A DNA stretch of 64,000 nt from Xestospongia muta (lineage: Eukaryota > Porifera > Demospongiae > Haplosclerida > Petrosiidae): NCBI GenBank assembly GCA_963693285.1, contig OY848931.1, positions 935,001 through 999,000 of the forward strand, written 5' to 3'. The notes under the pieces are model-generated. The model saw only the letters and a program-made list of their open reading frames with translations, was not told the origin of the DNA and did not search any database. Shown here one piece after another: positions 49,083 through 60,610 of this stretch (its first letter is position 1; every line of letters begins with the position of its first letter). The position numbers were made by a program, and so were the translations under genes.

Positions 49083-49708
49083 CTTGAGGAAGAAAAGAGG
49101 CCACGATTGCGTACTAGTACATTTGGTAGTAAAGCAAAAATTTGTAAAAAGCGTGCTAAAGTTACATACGAATTAAAAGGTTTCCTGTTTAAAAAAGGAG
49201 GTGTGGTTAAGAACTGGAAAGAGCGTTACTTTGTACTTGACTTAGAAAAGAGACATGTGAGTGACGATATATGATTGGTCAGATATATTTTATCATTATT
49301 ATAGTTGGCGTATTATGAGAATGAAAAACGTGGTGCCAAATTGTGTGGTAAAATTGCTTTGGATGCGATTGTCAAAGTTGAACAATGTGAACCTCTTAAT
49401 GGTAAGTCATGTGATTATTATACCACTGCACATGTGACTTTTATACAGTTCCACTCAACATACTAAAACCTGGCCAAGTAGGCTATTTCTTCAAGGTATT
49501 GGATACTAGATGTTATAATACTATTTGAATTAGATCAGTATAGTTCCATACAATGGCTGGATCTAATAATTGTAATCTATTTATTTTCTGTCTATAGTTG
49601 ACTACTAACCGTCGTATCTTTCAACTCATGACACTGAGAGACTCAAATAGACGCGAGTGGTTAAACAAAATACGTGAAGCGAAATCCATACCTCTAAGCA
49701 AAGATTAA
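49083..49708 (+). pseudogene. detached 3' fragment of SBF (PH domain)
   Basis: Copies of SBF exons 32-35 (49083-49256, 49305-49401, 49449-49495, 49598-49708) with all splice sites and the stop codon intact. They code for the C-terminal PH domain (FLFKKGGVVKNWKERYF). Upstream exons are absent, so there is no normal start. Substitutions in the first piece (Val to Ala, Arg to Cys, Glu to Lys) do not break the frame. It could be transcribed only if a new promoter or start exists. Confidence 0.9.
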
Positions 49709-50538
49709 AAAGATTATAAAATACTTTATATTATAATAGAGTATTGTTTTTTACTGCTAACAAATCAGACCCAATTTATATTGTAGTGTGTGTAAGAATC
49801 TGTTAGTGTCACTTCGTACTAATAAATTACTGCAAGTCTGAGACACATACTCTAATTTACAAACAATTATGGTTAGCACATCTCCAACCATGTGTGTCCT
49901 AACTAGCAGTTGCTATGGAGATGCATTCTCTTGCCACTTTTGTATGTTAGTATTATCCTATGTTAAAAAATACTATTCACATAGTTGAATAGCATTAATT
50001 TTTATGGCTACAGCTAACTACAACAACCTTGATTTACTTTCACTAATTTTTCTATTCTTTTTGCTTATTCTTCATTTAATTACTTCTTGTCAGATGGTTT
50101 ATCTGTTTGCTTATTTTAATAATTATGTCATTTGATAGGGTACAACTGACTACAAAGACTTTTCTTCAGCTTATTTTTTATTGTTTTGAATCAAAGAAAT
50201 ATACAGACTTTGTTTCAATTCAACTTTCTGTACAAATTTCAGAATGTTTCTGTTCATTATTAGGATACTTATTTAAATCTCTTTATTGATTGTTTCCATT
50301 TATTGGTTGGACACATGGAAGTCAAACAATAAAGTAATGTTAAAAGTTAAAATAATGTACTATTTTTGGCCTTGTAATGTTAAAAGTTAATAATGTACTC
50401 TTTTTGGAATTGTAATGTTAAAAGTTAAAACAATGTACTCTTTTTGGAATTGTAATGTTAAAAGTTAAAACAATGTACTCTTTTTGGAATTGTAATGTTA
50501 AAAGTTTAAATAATGTACTGTATTGAGAATTCAGATAT
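49709..50538. other. 3' flank, duplicated
   Basis: Copy of 45612-46401 with no gene. It includes the 40-bp minisatellite at 50332-50529 with one more unit than copy A. Confidence 0.6.
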
Positions 50539-52673
50539 CTATGGTTGACGTTGCATAGATTCATAAAGACAGCCATCATCATCCATCCATGTTGCTGACT
50601 CTAAGACCTTGGACACCTCTGAACGACTTTTAAAGTGGTTACCATACAGGAGTGTGTTTCGTTGAAAACCTTGCACTAATCCAAGAACATCTACAGTTTC
50701 ATTGTAATTGCTGTAACGACTGCGACCTTGTAAGCCAGCATCTTTTATAACAAGTGGGCAAGATTTTTGGGAATATTCAAATTGTTTTACCGACTTCTCC
50801 TTACTCGTTGCTCTCTCTTTACCTTTGTTAGTAGAAGAGGATGATGGGTATTTAGACATCTTTCGAGTGGTAATTCCCTGTTTTTTCTGTGCCTTCATTT
50901 TCTCCCAGTAAAGGGTGACACGTTCTGCCAGACGTGCACTACCTATCTCTAGCTGTTGATCAAATGAACCCTTCTTTGGATCATACGTATCCTTGATGAG
51001 TTGCCAACCACTGCAACCTGGTTGGTCACCTTGAGCCAATGTCATTGGGAATTCAGGAAGTGGTTCTTTATTATTCAGATTATCACTTGTGGAAGCATTT
51101 ACAGAGTCAACACTGCTCCAACTAGATGATGGGGAGATAAGATGAATTGGATTATATGGCTCATTAGCAATCCAACTGAGAGAAAGGTCCTCCTTTGGAG
51201 GTGGAGGTAAATCTACACCGAACAAAATATTTACTATGGGTGTATTAGGGATGGGTTTTATGGGTTCAAGCGGAGGAGGCCAATAATTCTCAGAAGATGA
51301 AGGTGAACTAAATGATTGTGTATCCAATTCATCAGATTTGTCAACTGCCTCCTCAGTCTCTGTCTCCTTGATTGTGTCCTCATCAATGTTTGTCTCCTGG
51401 GTTGCATTTTCATCCGCTACAGTATTACATTGAAGAGGAGTACTTAACTTCTCTGATGTAGTAGTCACGTCAGCAATCTCTTCAGGCTCATCTATATTTT
51501 CTTTCTTGTTAAGAATTGATAAAGGCTGGTTGGCATTCTCATTGAAAGTAATATCATCCACTTCTCCTGAGGTCAGAGATTTGATCTTTGATCCATCTCT
51601 TATTGTCGATTTCACTACTTTTGATCTTATAGTGATGGCAGGATGAGTTTCGGTATCGTCTTCTTCTTGGACTGAAGACACCATTTTGTTGTAGGTTTGC
51701 AATCGAATGACATAACCCAGCATCCAGCCAAGGTATGGTATACACGGAACATTATTGTGCAAATTTGCAATCATGTCTTGACATATTTGGTCTCCATAGT
51801 TCAGCTCACATAACTGGTACATGAATTTGTCCAGTTGCCTGTTAAAAGATAACGTTTGAATATTGTGTTATTCAATATACTAATCTACTGACTTCTTCCT
51901 TTTTGATGAGACTTGTTTCCATGTCTCACTGAGACAATAGACAGATTGATGACTCAATGCTGCAGTAATAGCTGTCATAGAGTTGTAGTTACGCAGTTTA
52001 TGAAGCTGTTCAAGAACCTATTGTAGAAATGATATTGAGCATTAAATCAAGCATAATAGTTGTATAATGCTCCCTACCTTAATGTAGTTGATGATGACTC
52101 TTACTCTTTTTTTGAGACTCATTTGTATCACTACTTCAGTACAAATGATTCTAGCAAACTTATTGAACTCTTGGATCATAAAAAGTACATTAGGTGATGT
52201 AGTGTACTATAGTGGAAACAAAGATATTTATATAAAATGGATTGTGACTTGACTAGGTTAAAAAGATGAATCACCTTGTCTTTTGTTGTCCACGCTCCAT
52301 TTCTAAGTTCTGATACATTGATTCTCCTGAACATCTGAGCATCTTGGAGGGTCAGTTCTTCAGCAAGATGATGAGGGTCAAGTTGGTACACTTTCAATAC
52401 CATGGGTTGATCTTGGACTACACTTGTCTCATGGTTTGATCTCATCCTCCAAGATGGACTTCTTATTGCAGAGCTTTGATTTAATCCAGCATAGGTTGAT
52501 GAGAAAGACTCCATATCCACTGTTGAAAGAGACTGAGGCTCTGTGGAATTTGCTAGTGAGCTGTGGTCATGACCCGTCAGCTCTGGTTCTTGTAAATCGT
52601 TAGTAGTTGGCGTTTTTACACAGCAAAGCAATAAAGACCTCAAAAACCGTCTTATTCTTTTTGACCTGGACAT
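50539..52673 (-). CDS. RasGEF (CDC25-homology) protein, copy B
   Basis: Four exons (52673-52275, 52206-52078, 52017-51893, 51838-50539), 650 residues, same structure as copy A. About a dozen amino-acid differences are visible. Most are in the disordered tail (for example Val to Met in EFPVTL, Ala to Gly in EIASAR, Phe-Gln-Glu to Ser-Gln-Lys near the C-terminus). One is in the catalytic domain: the conserved Arg of SVYRLSETW is Cys here (codon 51936-51934), so exchange activity may be altered. The reading frame, splice sites and promoter motifs are intact. Confidence 0.87.
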
Positions 52674-52960
52674 ATTTCTCCAATTAAAGTATCTTTCTCT
52701 CGAGAAATTAAGGATGAACTATCTTCCTGTCTAGTTTCTGAAAGTTTCTCGTCACAAAAATTGCCGCAATGATGCATTCGCGTAGTAACATAGCAACATT
52801 GCTACGTTACAACGGTACGCAAAATTTAGCCAATAAAAACAATAGAATTTTAAAAACAATAAGATAATTACTATAAACAATAAAATTTAATTATTGTTTC
52901 AAAAAACAGCAAAAATTACCAAGAACTAAAAATATTACACTCTTCTCAGCTCATAATTAT
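52674..52960. promoter_or_regulatory. RasGEF copy B upstream region
   Basis: Equivalent to 48537-48823, with the same paired RFX-like motifs at 52785-52797 and 52798-52810. It also spans the region just after the glycogen synthase stop codon. Confidence 0.4.
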
Positions 52961-55900
52961 TTATTGCGATGTGGAAGGAGACACAGGAGATACCAAGTCA
53001 TCATCCTTCTCCTCATCGCTTTCATTGTCACTATCAGGATTGCTAGGGGGCTCACTAGGGGGCAGACTATATGGACGAGGGTACTTCAGATCATACTAGA
53101 GGAAAACAACAATAACAGATAGCTTCATGCTTTGACTAACACAACATCATAACAAATAATTATTCGACAGTGGGACAAGTTGTAGTAAACTGTACCAAGT
53201 ACTTACTGGATCTGGTGTAGCTCCTCCTTTCCTAAGAGATTTAAAGTAATCTGGGTTTATACATTCCAAAGCTTTGCGACGTGCTTGACGGTAATTCTGT
53301 CCAAGTCGAGTCCAGTCCATAAGATCACTGAGTCGTTCTGTTCGATTACGCTGAATAATCCTTTGACGTCGAGTTTGATTACAAAAATCGAACATAAACT
53401 AAAAAGAAAAAATAAAGAACAAACACAATTAAGTAGCTATTTACTTGTGAAAGTTGTTGGACAGAGTCCTCTACACCTTTATTTCTTCTGTCGACAATAT
53501 AGATACCATAGGCACTTGGATCAGATACATTCTCTTCAATAAAACATCCAAATCCAGAGAGATTAGTTGTAACAGAAGGTATACCCATTACTGTGCACTC
53601 AGCTAAATAACACAGATATTGAATGTAGTTGATTGTTACAATGTTATATGTACCTGGAGTGTAACCCCATGGCTCATAATAGGAAGGAAATACTCCGAGG
53701 TGACAACCCCTGACAAACTCTGGATAATCCATTTTAAAGAGAGGATTTGTGGAGGAAAGAAACTCGGGATGAAAAATAACCTAGAATACAAAATAATAAT
53801 TATATAATTAAAATGGAAGGAAAAGAGATAAACAGACCTTGACTCTGTCGTCCCGATGATTAAACAGTTGAATACGTCTAATGTGTGATAATACAGGGTC
53901 TGTGTCATTGTCAATGACATTATGGGTCACCACAGGAGGAAGATTAGTTCTTTGAGCTGAAAAAATGCACCTCTTCAGCTTGATAATGTCATCTTTCTCT
54001 AAAAGCATCTGGGCATCAGGTAGTTTCCCCCTAAGAGAGGAAGACGCAGTATGGATGATAAATCATCTAAAACTATTACCTTAAAGTGCATTCAAAAATC
54101 TTCTGTCCAATCTGATTTTGAATAGCATCTACAGTTTCTCTACAAAAGAAAAGATAAGACAGATACCTCCTCATTTTCCACTCATACCTCAGCTGTTTTG
54201 TAATAGCTTGTCCTTTGAGAGAGTCCACATTAAAGCTGTTAGTTTTTGCTGGGAAGATGAGAAAGGCTACCACAGTTATATCACTATTGCATGACTGAAA
54301 GAAAAGGCATATAGTTATTAACACAATACCATCTTAAATTATTATCTAACCTTGAGGTAGTGGTTCAATCTAGACAAAGATTCTAAGAAGAGATCGGCGC
54401 CCTTATTGCTGAATTCATATCTGCAAATTTTAAAATAATAAAATACTTAAATTATTAACCTTATCAAACTTAATAAATATGTACCTTCCAGCTATGAAGA
54501 AATAAATTGTTTTATCTAGATCAAAATCATAGTGCCTGTAAGAGGTAATTTATAAAAAGTCATTGAATTTTCAAGCATGTTCAATTACCCATGAAAGTGA
54601 CCTCTTACAAAATCATGAATCTTTTCTTTAGATTGGGCGTGAAGGTTCTGAAACTCGTGCATGGCACTACACAATATACATAGAAACTATATAATTCGTA
54701 CACTTTTCTACTTACCTGAATTTGACAACATTTAGACCATTAGGAAGTATAAGATCTAACAAGTAGATACATTACATTTTTAACCCTTTGAATATATTTA
54801 ACCCTTTATCAACAATAACAACATCTTCCAATACTTACCTGGTCTTCTTTTGAGTAGATGTTCTGCTTCATCAGCAGTTACTTGTGACACTGTTGTAAAA
54901 ACGTGACTACAGCTAGCAGTGGCCCTTTCTATACAATATTTGTGATAGATCTGTCTGTTTCCAGCCTCCTATGAAAATTTGAATCAAAATGTTATTATCT
55001 TAAAATCTTTATAACTTACTTGATCCACGTTGAACTGTAAGAGAGACAATTAAAAGAGAACAAATGAGAAGCATGTTAAAAAAATCTTTTCACTCACAAA
55101 AGGTAAATTGTTGTAGAAGTCAGCACTTCCAGCACACAAATAGCGTCCCAACAGTGTAGCATGAGTTGTAAAGATTGTTGCTACAGATATCTTGCGCATT
55201 CGCAATAATATTAAACCAACACCCGACATCCATTCATGAAAATGAGCAACTATCAATGGAGAAGGTCCAGGAATACGAGATACAAACTGAAAGAAAAATA
55301 AAGTGTTTAGTTAATGTTAGTATAGCAACTTTAAAATAATATTAAAAATATAACAAATTCCACTTAATATACTAATGCATTCTTCTGGTATTTTTTGTCT
55401 ATGGTTGCTGTTTGTTCATTTACAAGCACTTAGTTGAGCTGTGAACTTATAACATAGAAACAAATGTCAATATTTAACAGTGCTGTAGTCTTTTAGTCCT
55501 GATCTCTACCATTTAAGTATGCTCTTACCTCTGATATAAACCAGTGGTCTTACCTCCGATATAAACCAATAGGTTAAGAACCCAAACACAACAGCATCTC
55601 GAGATTCCTTGTCCTCGTCGGGAATACCAATCTGACACAATTCCCAAAACTCTGATCTCCATTGATTAAGACGCCAATATGTAGAACCAAGATCAAATAG
55701 AATGACCTGGAGATAATAATTATAATTACATTGACACGACTAATGTCAGAGCTAGTTACCTTTGGATATCCATCAATAAGCCATCGACCATAGACAACCT
55801 AGAGAAAATATTCATGTAGTTGCCTAACTTGCCTGTCCATTCATCCTAACATCAATCTACTAATTTATTTATACTCACTTTAACACCTTCTTTCCTCATA

Positions 55901-56461
55901 GCCTCAACAACTTCACGGGTCAGAGAGGACTCAGGTTCCATAACTTCAACCTCCAATCTTACCGTGGGATCATGAAAAGGACCAATCATACAATATTGAT
56001 CTCCTAATTCTCCTGTGGTCACTGATGCTTTGCTGCGTATTACAGTATGTATCCCACCAACTAAAAAAATCCAAAATATGTCAGTTGTCATAATATAATT
56101 TAATTTATAATAATTATATATATTATTTTCAGAGATTATTTATTGCAACTATTAAATTATGTACATATTATCAGAGTTCAGCAAAATTCTTATTTCTTGG
56201 TAAAATCAGCTACAAAACTCAACATATCTTGATCTAGAGATTTATATCAGCTATTTTTAGCTTGTTACTTCAAAATTTATTGTATATTATTATAATAACA
56301 AAAGAGTTTAGCTCTAGCCCCAGTCATTGCTGACCTTTGTGAGCTACTTCCCATGCTATCTCGAAATTAAATCTAAAAGGATCTGCTACTTCAACATCTT
56401 TCTGTTCAGTGGGAATCTGCTCTCCTTCCAATTCCAAATCAGCTAAAGATGGCAATGCCAT
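52961..56461 (-). CDS. GYS: glycogen [starch] synthase (GT3)
   Basis: 18 exons: 56461-56335, 56060-55879, 55798-55760, 55706-55554, 55286-55098, 55034-55020, 54968-54839, 54755-54716, 54666-54589, 54535-54485, 54420-54351, 54294-54188, 54139-54080, 54030-53838, 53780-53654, 53602-53445, 53398-53207, 53095-52961. The product is 681 residues (human GYS1 737). It extends alpha-1,4-glucan chains from UDP-glucose. Family blocks include [92 protein letters not shown] and [11 protein letters not shown]. The C-terminal Arg cluster ([11 protein letters not shown]) is the glucose-6-phosphate-sensing region. PRPYSLPPS resembles the GSK3-regulated site-3 segment, but the tail is short and the N-terminal regulatory site of mammals is not evident. 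One exon is only 15 nt. Confidence 0.95.
55514..55558. repeat. tandem-duplicated splice donor of glycogen synthase
   Basis: The motif tggtttatatcggaggtaag is followed 25 bp later in the intron by a near copy (tatcagaggtaag). Two good GTAAG donors are thus 25 nt apart on the gene strand. Use of the distal one would shift the frame. Confidence 0.75.
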
Positions 56462-57404
56462 GAGTGTTTCTGTGATCGAGAACGACCCGACCTATATATT
56501 AACCTTAATAAACAAGGCTATCTGTAATCTGATTGGTCAAATTTCACGTGTGACTACCTCTATTATTATTCATACACAAAATAATAATAATCATAGACTA
56601 GATGGAAGGCCAGGTGTTCTATTTTGATAATCAATATGAATATTATAACTCTAAACAGTTGTTTTTTTAATGTCCATTTATGGACATTGGCTTATGCACT
56701 GAACTTTATTGGATGCACAGGTCAAATGACTTAAATGCAAGGTAATTATTTGTGTGGGCTGAGAACTCACTCATGAATGAAGCTATCAATATTGATAATA
56801 ATATATTATTAGTTATCAGATTATTAATTATAATGATATCGTTATTGGTGGATTATATTTTATTTAAAAGAATTTAACTCACATTTTTGTGGTTTCATAA
56901 GTGACAAACTCACACCCCATGAGAGTCTGAAGACAAAATCTGAAGTACATATAAAATGGAGTAAAAACAGTCTTCAGACGAGGGTAACCATGCCGTGGTG
57001 ACAGTCCTAGCTAGCAATAAATTCTGGATACTGAGTAGAAGTCCTCACAGATGAGTTAACAGGGTGGCAGCACAACAACATTTTTTAAATGTAATAGAAT
57101 GTTGAGCTAGCTGGGCCCATGCAAATTTAGGAACAATTAATATTTGCAATGAACACCATATATACTTTAATGTGAAATTAATAATGATGTGTACACAGGT
57201 CTAGACTAGAAGTATACTTATTTCACAGCTAGCTAGCTGTCTATGCTAAAAAACACTACAAAGCAGCAAATACATCAGTGAGTCAGCAGGACACTATTAC
57301 ATCAGTGTCTTGGTGGCTCACCTGACACTGATATAAGTGGTTGTAACGGTTTTGTGTTTGGTATATAAATAGGCTTCATCACCTGTCTATTGTTATACTT
57401 ATTA
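56462..57404. other. intergenic, no gene seen
   Basis: AT-rich upstream region of glycogen synthase. A 72-codon open frame near 56409 is a shadow of its first exon. No repeat or RNA gene recognised. Confidence 0.5.
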
Positions 57405-57854
57405 CATAGGCGGATGAGGCACTTATATTTTGGGGGGGCTCACACCATAACTATGTGATGAATATGCAGACATGAATGTACCCATAATGCAGAAAGTATG
57501 TTTGATATAATCACAATCAGTATTACCAACATTAATTTAAAATGTACCAAAGTATTTCCTTTACTCATCATTTACCATAACAAATTCCTTAGCTATTTCA
57601 ACAAGATCACACTTATTAGTTATGCATTTGTGTACATGAAGGACCAGACAATTGTTAAGCTGTTTTTCCGTCATTGTGGCCTGCAAATATGTCAAAACTT
57701 TTGACAGTTTCATCAACACCAATAAGATTAACTTAGATTCTTTTTGTGGAGTAAGTAGCAAGCAATAAAAATTTTGGGGGGGCCGGAGCCCCCTCTTTCT
57801 AAATATTGGGGGGCTCTAGCCCCTCCAGCCCCCCCCCCCCTTCAGCCTCCTATG
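57405..57854. mobile_element. 450-bp hAT-like repeat, copy 1
   Basis: Begins CATAGGCGGATGAGGC and ends CTTCAGCCTCCTATG, which are imperfect inverted repeats of each other, with G-rich and C-rich runs just inside. The minus strand (57761-57561) keeps a decayed coding stretch with HVHKCITNKCDLVEIAKEF, resembling the C-terminal end of hAT-type transposases, interrupted by a stop before RKYFGTF. A second copy lies at 60611-61056. No clean target duplication was found. Confidence 0.7.
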
Positions 57855-57863
57855 CATACTAAG

Positions 57864-58549
57864 TTAAGTAGAATATGGTCCAACATCAGGTACTGATGAT
57901 CTCAACTTTAACTTAACTAGAAGCAATGCAACTTGAGCTTTGACTTTTGTAAAGAAAGATGGAGTAAAATCATCTGAGTCATCTCCTAGTAACGGTCTAG
58001 TCTCTGGGTTTGTGGAATTCCATTTGGAATCAATTTTACTGTACCCTTCTTTTGAAGCTGGCAGATGGCGATAGAGAATATAATGTTGTGTCATAAAAAG
58101 AAGATCAAAACATATGGAAAAGGCACCTAGACCAAATTTAGTAGGATTTGAATAAAAGGATGAGGATAGATACACAGAAGATATTAATGGATAGATAGAC
58201 CAATAAGATAGACAAATAGTTACCATAGTTATAAGAGATAAGAAACATTTGTAAGATACTCAATGTTCCACCAGTAAAATCCAATAGTACATTGCCTATG
58301 CTCCATCCATCAGTACTTTTATGCCGAAAGTTCATGTATGTCTACACAAATAATGACAGTTTATTACTAGTTATTAATATTACATGTACCTGTGGTACAT
58401 ATTTGATCAATGTTACAGCATATTTGACATAGGAAACAAAATAAAGAAAGCCTAGCCATTCCAATTTGTGTCCCACCGACACAAATAACGAGATTATCAT
58501 AAATGACCACAAAATGGTTAAAATGCTCTTCTCAAATCTGGAAACTCTA
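57864..58549 (-). pseudogene. CTNS: 5'-truncated cystinosin
   Basis: Three exon-like pieces (58549-58390, 58341-58224, 58147-57864) encode the last 187 or so residues of a cystinosin, the lysosomal cystine/H+ symporter. Landmarks are [50 protein letters not shown] and [15 protein letters not shown]. The lumenal domain and first transmembrane segments should lie above 58549, but another gene's fragment is there. The splice acceptor before 58147 reads TTATTCAA instead of an AG end, a single G-to-A change from a good site. Both features point to a dead fragment, though mis-assembly could explain the missing 5' part. The tail after the last helix (about 60 residues) is longer than in human. Confidence 0.82.
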
Positions 58550-58640
58550 CTGTGACATTGACAGGAGGGACATGGTCACTCATTTGACCAGGTCCTTATA
58601 ATTAGAGTCATTTGATGTAATTATAACATCATTATTATAG

Positions 58641-59371
58641 GGGTATTTTTTATCTGCAAACAAAATGGGAATATTGATGTCTGGAATCTCATGGATAGGT
58701 AATGAATAAATACATTTATTATTACATGTATTCAAACATTCTCTAGATCTCATGTACCATCATTGGCCCAAAATATTCCTCTCTCTCAATCACTTCTATT
58801 ATCCCATGGTGTCTCTATAGTAAGCTGTACTAACTCTATTTGTTAGCTCTTAATTGTTGGAGGTTGTCAATCAATGTTAGCAGTGGGTGAGAGTGGTGGT
58901 ACATTGCATATATTAGAAGTGCCATGGAGTCTATGTCATCCCTCCAGCAATGAGGTAGAGATATAGTTTTTAAATTAGAGATTATTCTCTCTCTCTCTCT
59001 CTAGTTGTCCATTATGGAGTCATTCTTTGAGAGAGAAGTCAAGCGATTAGAATTTGTTGCTGAAAGAAATTGTATACGTAGTGAAGAGAAGAAATTACTG
59101 GATGAAGCTAAAGCAATATCTGCTACAGAGGTTATATTAGTCAATGAAGTATAATTATTATGTGGTAATTATAGGAGACACCTCAACAGAGCAAAGATAG
59201 TGGTTGGGAAGAGAAAGCTAAATTAGTGAGTTTGGGTCTGAAAATATAAGTATGAGTCCATTTCTATTGCTTTGGTAGGAATATGATGATTATCTCAAGT
59301 TGGAGGATACTCTTTTAATAGAACTAGGAATCAAACAGCAACAGCAACAAGAAGACAGTTTAATAGTTTAA
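58641..59371 (+). pseudogene. 5'-truncated axonemal dynein intermediate chain (WDR63/DNAI3-like)
   Basis: Six exons (58641-58698, 58747-58819, 58847-58954, 59005-59130, 59175-59225, 59279-59371) encode about 169 residues. They form the end of a WD40 propeller (GVFFICKQNGNIDVWNLMD, LAVGESGGTLHILEVPWSL) and the helical tail MESFFEREVKRLEFVAERN. This matches the C-terminus of WDR63/DNAI3-type dynein intermediate chains of motile cilia; WDR78/DNAI4 is less likely. The first exon begins with a normal acceptor at 58640, so several hundred upstream residues must be missing. The start lies 91 bp from the truncated cystinosin, pointing the other way. Confidence 0.75.
58988..59002. repeat. short (CT)n at a 3' splice site
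   Basis: About eight CT units directly before the AG of the dynein-chain exon at 59005, a small version of the long tracts in SBF and FAM193. Confidence 0.8.
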
Positions 59372-59648
59372 AGATTATATTTATTATTCAAGTTATTGGA
59401 AAGAAAATATTTTAGAATTGTTGACACATATTCTGCATATGACACTTTGTAAATAATTTATTGCTCCTAGACCTGCCAGCTCAACATTTTACTTTCTTAA
59501 AAAAGGTGTAGTTGTGTTACTCATATGATCCAACTGACTCACCTCCTGAACATTCTTACTGACTATTCTTTAATATTCTTAAAATAGATTTATAAATAGA
59601 TAATTAGATTTGTTTATAATTAAATAAAATTATAATTTCAAAAAAAAA
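59372..59648. other. 3' flank of dynein fragment
   Basis: AT-rich, with AATAAA-like signals near 59620 (aaataaaatt) and an A-run at 59640. No gene seen. Confidence 0.5.
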
Positions 59649-60030
59649 CCCTTGTGTGTTGCCCAAACGATCTTTCGTGACTCAATTCCACGCAGGCTTC
59701 CACTTAGGCTCCAGGATTCCCTGCTATTGCTAGCTAGGACCGCCACCTGGCTTGGTAACCCTCGTCCGAAGACGAGGTAATCCTGGCTGGAACGTCGCCC
59801 TAACTTCGAACCAGCCGTACTGGGTTTCTAGCTTCGGGAATAAATCATCGTCATTACTGAACCGGGACTACAATACACCAAGCCTCATCTCGTTTAAAGG
59901 GAGACTACCAGCCGTATCCTAGTCCGCCTTTCGGATACTCCGAAGAGTATGCTGGTAACCATCTCAGAGGTCATGATGCATTGCAGACGCTGGCCTACAA
60001 CACACTGGCAACCAAGACTGTTTTGGTTTC
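59649..60030. other. GC-rich hairpin-rich segment, unidentified
   Basis: About 380 bp of roughly 50% GC in an otherwise AT-rich region. Visible foldbacks are CCTCGTC-CGAA-GACGAGG (59760-59777), TTCGGA-TAC-TCCGAA (59930-59944) nested in TACCAGC/GCTGGTA (59906-59912 with 59951-59957), and GGCTGG/CCAGCC (59785-59790 with 59811-59816). No long frame, tRNA, 5S, U-RNA or SRP signature was recognised. It may be a structured RNA gene, a SINE-like repeat, or foreign DNA. Confidence 0.5.
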
Positions 60031-60610
60031 CTTTTATATGTACTTACGATTTTGTCTTCATGCTCTTGTGGGGCACGACAGCGTGCGCTTATGAATCTCA
60101 TTAACGATTGCTATGAATATGATTACTGGTATCGTTGAACTAAAAAGACTTAAAAATTAATAATTAAAACTAAAGCTATGTTTTAAGCAAACTAGAACAA
60201 CACTATACTAATAATTAGATTCATTTTTATCATTGATTAATTTTATAGGCACCACAACAAAAGAAACATCTTATAAACATTAAGTTAAAATTCTTTTAAG
60301 TCACACATAGTTAATTGTGTATTTATATTAGATCATATGATATGCTATCACTTTCATAATGGTTCAAAAAGACACACTCTATATATTATCTAACTTTCAT
60401 GAATGCTTTGTGATCTTCAATATCTTGACCATGAATAATAAGTTTATGACACTACCACTGAATGTACTAAGACACTGGTACAAACTGTGGTGATCTTACT
60501 AGTGAATTTATTTATTATAATAAAAATAATTATTTATCGTTTATAAAAGGACTATATTTCTATGAAAGTGTATCCCTTATTAATAAAATCATCAATATTA
60601 TTTAGCATAC
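60031..60610. other. intergenic, no gene seen
   Basis: AT-rich sequence between the GC-rich segment and the second hAT-like repeat. Nothing recognised. Confidence 0.5.

Larger units (their letters stand above)
48993..53005. repeat. tandem segmental duplication, copy B
   Basis: Second copy of the block at 44895-48868, running from the SBF fragment through the second RasGEF gene into the last exon of the intact glycogen synthase gene. Confidence 0.92.

Noticed and set aside
57397..57862. 8-bp target duplication for the 450-bp hAT-like copies
   Set aside because: Flanks (acttatta versus catactaa, and tagcatac versus ctatacaa) do not match cleanly in either copy.
59649..60030. tRNA-derived SINE
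   Set aside because: A GGTTCGAA-like B box is present on the minus strand, but no A box at the right distance was found, and the A-run is at the wrong end for a tail.
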